Assembly: GCF_011039205.1 (NCBI RefSeq)
Contig: NZ_JAAKEL010000018.1
Location: 1 to 63,914 of the forward strand
Source: Dysgonomonas sp. ZJ279
GTDB taxonomy: Bacteria; Bacteroidota; Bacteroidia; Bacteroidales; Dysgonomonadaceae
Direction: 5' to 3'
Length of the DNA: 63,914 bases
Positions 51,801 to 58,148 of this stretch are shown one piece after another (positions within the stretch are counted from its first letter, which is position 1; every line of letters starts with the position of its first letter). Both the position numbers and the translations under genes were made by a program. Under the pieces are notes generated by a model. The model worked only from the letters and a program-made list of their open reading frames with translations. It was not told the origin of the DNA and searched no databases.

Positions 51801-52347
51801 GCCAACTACCGTATTCGTTACGGATAACGAGCGTATTATCGCCTTGCTTCAAGACATTAGCAGGGATAGCGACTTCTACAAACAAGTCTTTTGAATTGAT
51901 CTTCTTATCAAACAAGAAGCCATTATTATTACCTTTGGGTGTCTGAATCTTTACCGAATAACCATTTACATTTACCTCTAACAACGGTGCCAATGTATGG
52001 GTTTCTAATATATTAATCCGAAGCTTTGCTGTAGTATTTTCCTGAACTTCTCCGAGACCAAAGCGAATAAAAACCTGATTGGTGTTTCCAGCCCACGAAT
52101 CGTTAAGACCCGGAAGAAAAAACGGAAAATCCGAATCCTTATTTGTTCCCACTTCATAGATTATTGCTCCATCTTTGTAGGTGGTTGCAAAATCTCTATA
52201 CTTAGCATCATACAGCGCAAATTCTTGTGCGCTCTTATCATTTTTCCCTATCTGCCAGACAGAACGATAAGCATTTTGTCCCTTAACCTCGTTTACGAAA
52301 ACGAGGCTAAGGAACAGAATAATACAAAAACTCATTTTATTTCTCAT
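48889..52347 (-). CDS. GH38 family alpha-mannosidase with N-terminal accessory domain
   Basis: 1152 residues from ATG 52347 (MRNKMSFC, signal peptide to VKGQ); a TTG at 52371 is open but precedes the signal. The N-terminal accessory domain (about 25-205, SVWQIGKNDKS to GSWLAFDNIEL) resembles that of the GH92 at 45722. The GH38 catalytic part starts KKWTMYLVQHTHTDIGYT, where HTHTD carries the zinc ligands, and continues with MQNDVNGIAWCLADYL (nucleophile region) and GEHGHRALIPF. GH38 enzymes hydrolyse alpha-mannosides with retention. Its gap to GH92 is 38 bases. Confidence 0.93.
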   Translation of the reverse strand: MRNKMSFCIILFLSLVFVNEVKGQNAYRSVWQIGKNDKSAQEFALYDAKYRDFATTYKDGAIIYEVGTNKDSDFPFFLPGLNDSWAGNTNQVFIRFGLGEVQENTTAKLRINILETHTLAPLLEVNVNGYSVKIQTPKGNNNGFLFDKKINSKDLFVEVAIPANVLKQGDNTLVIRNEYGSWLAFDNIELSADKSVVLAKPTKSVTLFGTTAIPALIYGKNKELRQPLKLYVVNWDNKPQTVSVKMEGIPTTNYKLNKGVNTLETTVPEATADKNVLAEIVSKSKVVDATTIKLAPIKKWTMYLVQHTHTDIGYTKPQTEILTEHLRYIDYAIEYCELTENYPDDAKFRWTCEAAWAVREYLHNRPQEQINKLKKYIDNGQIEVAAMFFNMSEIVDENSFKTFLEPIREFKKRDIPVYTAMQNDVNGIAWCLADYLPDLGVKYVWMGEHGHRALIPFDKPTVFRWESPSGKPIYTYRADHYNTGNFFGIEHGDADKIAPRVFYYLQNLDNRDYPFDAVGVQYSGYFTDNSPPSMVESRLIRDWNEKYAYPKLRSSLAHEFMDYVTENYKDKIETQRVAYPDWWTDGFGSAARETGASRKTHSDLIAVEGLLSMARLKGLLLPAQTHEKIRRIHENILFYDEHTFGAAESISDPMAENSQVQWAEKSAYVWDALKNTQMLYETSGGILQGDLMRGKNPTITFFNTLSWVRSEMIVMYIDHEVIPRDKPFKLIDKDGKALKTQPIRSRNEGTYYAIYAENIPAMGYKTYEIVEDKTVAPKLSAAKKPSVIEDIAIGVLENEFYKLVVDPDKGAIVSLYDKQLNKEMVDTDSEWGLGEFIYEKLDNRQQMERYVVTDYKRNGLTNCDVTMGANGAIYQTINISGKSGCCEEKFGVKIEVRLFHNTKRIELAYAMKRLPETDPTAIYVAFPFKLDNSKLAFDVQGGILTAGENQLTGTSTSWNTVQNFVTARNDKAQFIVGSDIVPLVQLGSILTGPFQYKKEYEKPHVFSYVMNNYWTTNFRASQEGEFRWSYYLTSSDDTSNTKATKFGWSSRVPLYARVMPVGKDNGKAADYSAFHINKENFLMTSSTPSVEDGYILINVRELDGVESNFSILDRNGNPLTFSIVNAIEEIEQSGLKKFKFKPFENKFIRLKL

Positions 52348-52440
52348 AGTTTTTGATTTAAGGCCAAACAATTAAGGTTGGAAAATCCAATTAATTGCAA
52401 GCAAATAATATAATATTAAAAACACTTGTATTACGAATAT

Positions 52441-55128
52441 TTATCGGACCAAAGACATAACCATCATGGCTTTCTCTTTTCCATTATTCTTTATTCTATA
52501 GCTTTCTGCAGCAGCAGGGATCACAAATGTTTCGGCATAATTGAAATTATGAACCATTCCATTTTTAGTCTCTATTGTTACAGAATTACCCTCCACCATC
52601 ATCCATACATGACATTTATTGTTATTTTCCATCGTAATTTCTTCATCAAAAGAATATCGATATATATCGTAAAAATGCTCTGCATGTGTAGGCAGCTTCT
52701 CCAGTGTGTAATCTTGTGTTTGCTGTATTATGGTTGGGTGCGATATTAATTCTTCTTCTACTAATTTACCCTTACGCTCGAAATTCACATTCTTCATGCC
52801 ATGATCGATATTGATAGGACGTGGACGACCATCGAGGTCTAAACGTACCCAATCATACATCTTGAAGGTAAATATATATGGTGCACTGCTTATTTCGAGC
52901 ACAAAGTTATCTTTTCCCGATGCATGGATTGTTCCGTTAGGGATAAGATATAAGTCATGCTTCTTCGCATCAAATTTCTGAACATATTTCTCGATATCAA
53001 TCTCCTTAGCTGTTGCTTCACTCGTCTTAAGCGCATTATGAAATTCTTCGGGATCGATATCCTCTTGGAATCCAAGATAAACATGCGGCTCATTTTTGCA
53101 ATCAAGAATATAATACGTTTCATCCTGAGTGAAAGGCATACCAAATTCTTCTTTTATATACTCGGGTCTTGGATGGCATTGAACAGATAGATTTCCGCCA
53201 TCGAATGTATCGAGGAAATCGAATCTGATAGGAAAGTCATATTTAAATCTCTCGGCACAGTCACCAAGAACGTCTTTGTAACTATTGAACATAAGGAAGT
53301 CGAATGAAACTTCGAGACGGTAACCGTCACTATCGAATAGTAAGCCATTTTCGAGCACCATCAGTTCGAAAGACCATGCCAGATTAGGAACATCTTTATT
53401 CAATCCTTCGATTTTCTCCTTCATTAATGATCCGCCCCATGCTCCCGGCTCGAACCAAGGACGAACGCGGAACAGATTTTGCCCCATAGATGATAATCCC
53501 TTTCGCAAATCGTCGCCCGACATATATAAATAATCATCCGGACGTTGCTCATCGACAATCAAGTCGATAGATGGCAAAACACTACACTTATGATGATTAA
53601 GTACAATCCAATCTGCAAAATAGAAGCGTTTGTACATTATTCTATTGTCTTCCGTTTTATCTGCACCGAGATTGAATGCCTTTCCTGCCCTCATTCTGAA
53701 TTGTAATTCATTCTTAGGAAGGTCTACATAAATCAAAGGCCCATTCCATCCTGCGAGTGTGGCTCCGCAACCAATAACAATGTTAATATCTGAATCCTTA
53801 TCAGGTTTTATCTCTTTTAGCTTATCTGCATCAAACCAATCGATCAGACTTTTATCTGTTACCTTACCAAAGATAGAATCCTCTTCGCCCATGTAAGGTT
53901 TCAGCATTTCTGCGATATATTCCGGGCTGTGCATCGCAGCCTCAACATGAAACCATGATGCTTTTTTTCCTGCTTCACGGAGCTCTGCATCTATATTTTT
54001 CACAAAATCATTCCAAAATACACCGACATAGCCATCTATTACCACAGTTTTATGTAGCATTATCCAAGATGCAAGGCCTTCACTACCTTGTTTTATCTTC
54101 CCGTTTCCAATCGGAAATCCCGGATATATATCATATGTACCTTGTGTTGTAGGTGTAGCCTTTTCAGGCATCAAAAATTGTGTTGTCTTTCTTTTCACGT
54201 CCGCTTTCTCTTTTATAATATTATCTGTTTGTTGTTTTATAGCCATGGCTGCACCAACAATTGGCGCTTTATCTTCAAGCTGAGCTATTTTAATTTCAAT
54301 ATGTTTAAATCCTTTATTCGCTAAGTTTGTTTTCAATTTATCCAGAAACAGATCTTCTGATTTAGCAATATTCCCTCCAATGATAAGTACATCAGGTTGA
54401 AAATCGGAAAACCAAGGAGTCATAAAATCGGCTAAATTATTAGCAAATTCATCGAATATAGCGAGTGCATGTTTATCATTATTACGGGCAGATACTGCAA
54501 CCTCCTTTACACCTTTCACTTCTATTCCTGACTTCTGATTATAAGCAGAAGCAAACCAACGAGTCGAAAAGCAATCGTCTGCTATTTTATCCCCAAATGG
54601 TATATTATATAAATATCCATTCTCGGGAATACCATTACCTGCAACTGTTTGAGGAATACCATCTATTAAAAATGTAGAACCAAAACCTGTACCTAAAGCT
54701 AACAATATTGTTTTCTTACTATTCTTGGCAGCACCCGAAAAATATTCACCCAAAGCAAAACCTGTAGCATCGTTGTTGAATATTATCGGTTTACTTTCAT
54801 CGGGGAAGACCTTCCTGAAAGCTTGCTTTACATTAAGACCAAATATTGATTCAAATTTCTGAACCCCTTCTATTTTAGAAATACCATTTTGATAATCGAA
54901 TGGACCGGGAATAGCAACTCCGATACCGAGCACTGCTTCTTCGGACACTGTATTTAGCATATCCTGTATAGTTGATTGCCAACCGGAAATAATTTCATCG
55001 GCTGTGCCTTTCGAATCTATTCTACGATCATATACATTATCATCCGCAATCTGTCCTGTTATGCTATCAACAAATGCTGCAGAAATATGTGATCCTCCAA
55101 TATCAAGTCCCAGATAATATTTTCTCAT
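52441..55128 (-). CDS. Three-part fusion: ROK sugar kinase, unknown middle domain, class I mannose-6-phosphate isomerase
   Basis: 895 residues from ATG 55128 (MRKYYLGLDIGGSH); eight codons upstream are open but lack a start in context. Residues 1-305 are a ROK kinase: phosphate loop LGLDIGGSHISAAF, catalytic Asp in NNDATGFALGEYFSG (near 120), LALGTGFGSTFLIDG. The usual ROK cysteine cluster (CxCGxxGC) is absent. Residues 330-600 are a domain I cannot name (IVIGCGATLAGWNGPLIYVD). Residues 600-895 are a phosphomannose isomerase with metal ligands in LSVQCHPRPEY, CKNEPH and PNGTIHASGKD. Together they could convert mannose to fructose-6-phosphate. Confidence 0.9.
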   Translation of the reverse strand: MRKYYLGLDIGGSHISAAFVDSITGQIADDNVYDRRIDSKGTADEIISGWQSTIQDMLNTVSEEAVLGIGVAIPGPFDYQNGISKIEGVQKFESIFGLNVKQAFRKVFPDESKPIIFNNDATGFALGEYFSGAAKNSKKTILLALGTGFGSTFLIDGIPQTVAGNGIPENGYLYNIPFGDKIADDCFSTRWFASAYNQKSGIEVKGVKEVAVSARNNDKHALAIFDEFANNLADFMTPWFSDFQPDVLIIGGNIAKSEDLFLDKLKTNLANKGFKHIEIKIAQLEDKAPIVGAAMAIKQQTDNIIKEKADVKRKTTQFLMPEKATPTTQGTYDIYPGFPIGNGKIKQGSEGLASWIMLHKTVVIDGYVGVFWNDFVKNIDAELREAGKKASWFHVEAAMHSPEYIAEMLKPYMGEEDSIFGKVTDKSLIDWFDADKLKEIKPDKDSDINIVIGCGATLAGWNGPLIYVDLPKNELQFRMRAGKAFNLGADKTEDNRIMYKRFYFADWIVLNHHKCSVLPSIDLIVDEQRPDDYLYMSGDDLRKGLSSMGQNLFRVRPWFEPGAWGGSLMKEKIEGLNKDVPNLAWSFELMVLENGLLFDSDGYRLEVSFDFLMFNSYKDVLGDCAERFKYDFPIRFDFLDTFDGGNLSVQCHPRPEYIKEEFGMPFTQDETYYILDCKNEPHVYLGFQEDIDPEEFHNALKTSEATAKEIDIEKYVQKFDAKKHDLYLIPNGTIHASGKDNFVLEISSAPYIFTFKMYDWVRLDLDGRPRPINIDHGMKNVNFERKGKLVEEELISHPTIIQQTQDYTLEKLPTHAEHFYDIYRYSFDEEITMENNNKCHVWMMVEGNSVTIETKNGMVHNFNYAETFVIPAAAESYRIKNNGKEKAMMVMSLVR

Positions 55129-55156
55129 TTCAATAACTAATAAAATACACAATTTA

Positions 55157-55166
55157 TATGTACATA
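55157..55166. promoter_or_regulatory. Palindrome in the kinase-isomerase promoter region
   Basis: TATGTACATA is a perfect 10-bp palindrome 29-38 bases upstream of the ROK-isomerase ATG. It lies between a minus-strand TTTG (55182 region) and a weak -7-like TATAAATT, so it could be an operator, possibly for the GntR protein. Confidence 0.3.
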
Positions 55167-55254
55167 CATATATACATTAACAAAGAAAGTAATATTATTC
55201 GAAATACCCAAAATATAATTGCATTTTTTAATTAACAAATCAGATCAAAACAAA

Positions 55255-55288
55255 ATAGCCTTGGGTTAGCAGATCAACCCAAGGCTAT
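55255..55288 (-). terminator. Terminator of the PNGase F gene
   Basis: ATAGCCTTGGGTT (55255-55267) and AACCCAAGGCTAT (55276-55288) form a perfect 13-bp stem with an 8-nt loop, followed on the minus strand by a T-rich tract. Confidence 0.9.
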
Positions 55289-55319
55289 ATTAATAGATTA
55301 TAAGTTACATATCACATAA

Positions 55320-57002
55320 TCATTTGGCACGATCTCCGACCAAAACTCCGGAAGTGCACCAGTAACTAATGCTCGAACCTGATGGATCTCCCACAGGAAT
55401 TGCAACTCGAACTTGATGTTCACCTGCTTTCACATTTCCCAAATGAATGAAAACAGGACAACTCACAGCTCCGGGACACCAACCAGAACGGCTCAAGTCG
55501 GAAGATGATAAACCATTAGCAAAATTACCGGATGCCGGACTTAGACCACGATAACTTGCGCAATCTTCGCGCCATGGTGTATAAGCCATAGTACGTGTAC
55601 CATCCATAAATATCTCGTTTAGTTTAGGATTGAACTCATCGCCACCACTCCAGCCACCATGCCCTGTCGAGATATAGCGGATATAAGCTTTCTCTAAATC
55701 GACATCGGTTCTGAAATTAACTGTAAGAGAATCATCCCTAAACATCCCGCCGGGATATGCCTGACCTCCCATCTCCAATATATTAACGGTTGTAAAAAGA
55801 GGATAAATCTCTTTCTCTGCTTCTCCTTTGCCTATAGGATAATATTTTATTTTTAAAGACACATTATGTCCGTTTTCCGAATAATTACCAATCCATGCAC
55901 CAACCCATACTTCACCTTTCAATTGCTTGGCATAATCCGTAACTTCTTGTTTAAAAACAATTGAATCGGGCCAATTAAAATCGGCAACTTCTATATGATT
56001 AAAACCTCTTACACCGAATGAGGTATAAAACCGCATTAATTCGAGAGGAGGAAAATAATCCGATGTAGCAACCATTCCTTCATAGGTATCACCATGCTTA
56101 TCTGCATACTTAGGCAATGCGTCTTTCCCTTTCAGCAAACCATCTAAAAATGATTGTTTGCGATCAGTCGGAATCACGAATACTGTACCCGTACGGTCAT
56201 AAGCATCACCTTCGGAATGTTGTGCCAGTTCTGTAAGGATGGAGTAGGCAGAATTATCTTCGGGTAATTTTACCTTTTTCAATACAATAGACCCATTGGC
56301 AAATTGCATTACTTCTGTATCATTTAATACCTGAAGTTTAGGAATATCTCTAAAATAAATACTTTGGTTATTAAACACATCAACCGATATAACCCCACTT
56401 TGCTGTATCTTATAATTGAATGCAGATGCTTTCAGGTCTTCCCCTTCTAATACAGGCAGCAAGCTTATTTCATTTTTAAGTAATTCTACCTTAGATGCTT
56501 TTTCAATACTTTGACCATTACGAACGACCTTTAGCACCACACCGTCGGGAATAGCAACCCCCGGTTGCATAGAGCCTTTAACCCCTAATTCGGTAGTATA
56601 CCATACTTCCAATGTATTCGAATTGATAATGGTCTTTACTTTTTTACAATTATAGCCTGCAATCACTTCGGTTTCAGACTGGGGTGTCAACTTATCATTC
56701 AAAACAAAGGTGCGGGTTGTAAATATCTCCTCACCATTCAGTTGGGCGACCTTAATCTCTTTATTCAAATTGAAATCGAGATAAGCCTGCTGAACAGGCG
56801 TATTTGCATTCCTGCGTCCCCCTTGAGTTAATATTTTCGCAACATTATTAGATATTTCCATCACAGTATGAAAGGAGGTATCTATCTGATTGTTGAAACT
56901 TCTCTCATAAGTAATGCGTACAGTTTTAAAATCTTTTTTAAATACTGCCTGCATATACGACACAAGGCAGAATAGTAGAGCCAAAAATATACTTCTTTTC
57001 AT
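55320..57002 (-). CDS. PNGase F-type peptide-N-glycosidase with extra N-terminal domain
   Basis: 560 residues. PNGase F hydrolyses the bond between Asn and the first GlcNAc of N-glycans, releasing the whole glycan. After a signal peptide (IFLALLFCLVSYMQA) comes an N-terminal domain of about 230 residues with GLPGLI-like marks (IAGYNCKKVKTI, then VWYTTELGV). The PNGase part shows FGVRGFNHIEVADF, YISTGHGGWSGGDEFNP (Glu near 455, matching an active-site Glu), PWREDCASYRGLSPASGNF and NGLSSSDLSRSGWCPG. The catalytic part is closely like flavobacterial PNGase F. It lies 4 bases after the oxidoreductase gene. Confidence 0.93.
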   Translation of the reverse strand: MKRSIFLALLFCLVSYMQAVFKKDFKTVRITYERSFNNQIDTSFHTVMEISNNVAKILTQGGRRNANTPVQQAYLDFNLNKEIKVAQLNGEEIFTTRTFVLNDKLTPQSETEVIAGYNCKKVKTIINSNTLEVWYTTELGVKGSMQPGVAIPDGVVLKVVRNGQSIEKASKVELLKNEISLLPVLEGEDLKASAFNYKIQQSGVISVDVFNNQSIYFRDIPKLQVLNDTEVMQFANGSIVLKKVKLPEDNSAYSILTELAQHSEGDAYDRTGTVFVIPTDRKQSFLDGLLKGKDALPKYADKHGDTYEGMVATSDYFPPLELMRFYTSFGVRGFNHIEVADFNWPDSIVFKQEVTDYAKQLKGEVWVGAWIGNYSENGHNVSLKIKYYPIGKGEAEKEIYPLFTTVNILEMGGQAYPGGMFRDDSLTVNFRTDVDLEKAYIRYISTGHGGWSGGDEFNPKLNEIFMDGTRTMAYTPWREDCASYRGLSPASGNFANGLSSSDLSRSGWCPGAVSCPVFIHLGNVKAGEHQVRVAIPVGDPSGSSISYWCTSGVLVGDRAK

Positions 57003-57006
57003 CAGT

Positions 57007-58131
57007 TTAATATTCTTTATTTGGTTTTAAATTTACTATAGTTCCTGTTTTGGCACTTTCACGTGCGGCATCCAATATTTCAACGACAATCAGGTTATTC
57101 TCCAGTGACGACAAATCATATGCACTAACCTTTACATCTCCTCTAATTACTGCTGCAAAATATTGAAAAGGGTCATTGTATGGTGCCGGCAAGGCTGGTA
57201 GTTTTTCAGAAGTTACTTTTCCCTTAGACAAACGATATGAGATATTATCAGCATCGAGAGCCTTCACATATCCTGTCGCCCCATACACTTCCATATCTTT
57301 ACGACCAAAAGGCCAATTCCACGAACCTTGTATAATTGCCTGTGATTTTGGGTACGCAACAACAATAGTCGCTTCGTCATCCACCTTCGGATAAATATCC
57401 GGTTTTATCTGTTGTAGTGTAGCCGATACAGAAAGAGGACGCTCGTTTTTCATCAACCATGTCATAAGGTTAGCGCCATAGCAACCAAAGTCCACCACTG
57501 CACCTCCACCATTCAAGACAGGATCGGTCAGCCAATCGAGAAACTCTATATTACAACCAATTTCTTTAGGTCCTTCGTGCCCATCACAAATAATTACTTT
57601 GCGAATATCACCAACCGCATGTTGCTTATTAACCATATCATAAACCTTATGATTGCTTGCATACCATGTAGTTTCATAATTTGTCAGTACTGCTGTTTTG
57701 TATTTATCAGACAGTTTAGCCATTTTTTCGGCGTGTTCCATATTAACAGCCAAAGGCTTTTCGACCATAACGGGAATACCTTTTGGCAAACATGCTTCTA
57801 CTGTACTTAAGTGCTCATAAATAGAATTGAATGCCATTACACCTTCGGGCTTAGTTTTTGCAATCATTTCTTCAACACTGCTATAAACAATACTCATATC
57901 GAAACCGTATTGTTTAGAATATCGCTGAGCCAAATCCAGATTACTTTCGGCAATACCTACTATTTGTACAGGAGCATTCACCTTATTTATATTCTGTAGA
58001 AGACCATGCACATGTGCATGAGTTAAGCCATCTATACCTATATGGACTGGCTTATTTTGAGCGGAAGTAGAAATTGAAATAACACCTATTAAGAAGACGA
58101 GAGAGAATAATTTTTGAAGTATTTTTTTCAT
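57007..58131 (-). CDS. Exported Gfo/Idh/MocA family oxidoreductase
   Basis: 374 residues. It begins with a Sec-type signal peptide (LFSLVFLIGVISISTSAQ), not a twin-arginine one. The nucleotide loop is unusual: PVHIGIDGLTHAHVHGL in place of GxGxxG. Then AYSVEEMIA-type helix and VMVEKPLAVNMEHAEKMA (the conserved EKP), GGGAVVDFGCYGANLM and GSWNWPFGRKDMEVYGATG follow as in the family. Members act on sugars, often with NAD(P); exported ones include GH109 enzymes. It is co-transcribed with PNGase F. Confidence 0.88.
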   Translation of the reverse strand: MKKILQKLFSLVFLIGVISISTSAQNKPVHIGIDGLTHAHVHGLLQNINKVNAPVQIVGIAESNLDLAQRYSKQYGFDMSIVYSSVEEMIAKTKPEGVMAFNSIYEHLSTVEACLPKGIPVMVEKPLAVNMEHAEKMAKLSDKYKTAVLTNYETTWYASNHKVYDMVNKQHAVGDIRKVIICDGHEGPKEIGCNIEFLDWLTDPVLNGGGAVVDFGCYGANLMTWLMKNERPLSVSATLQQIKPDIYPKVDDEATIVVAYPKSQAIIQGSWNWPFGRKDMEVYGATGYVKALDADNISYRLSKGKVTSEKLPALPAPYNDPFQYFAAVIRGDVKVSAYDLSSLENNLIVVEILDAARESAKTGTIVNLKPNKEY

Positions 58132-58133
58132 GG

Positions 58134-58141
58134 CAAATATA
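58134..58141 (-). promoter_or_regulatory. -7 element right at the oxidoreductase start (possibly leaderless)
   Basis: On the minus strand TATATTTG ends only two bases before ATG 58131. If used, the transcript would begin at or very near the start codon. The -33 region is weak. Confidence 0.4.
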
Positions 58142-58148
58142 TTTTCGG

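Noticed and set aside
41213-58131. SusC/SusD pair, hybrid two-component or ECF regulator in the glycan locus
   Set aside because: No TonB-dependent receptor, SusD-like lipoprotein, sensor kinase or sigma factor pattern was found among the frames; the locus is called without them.
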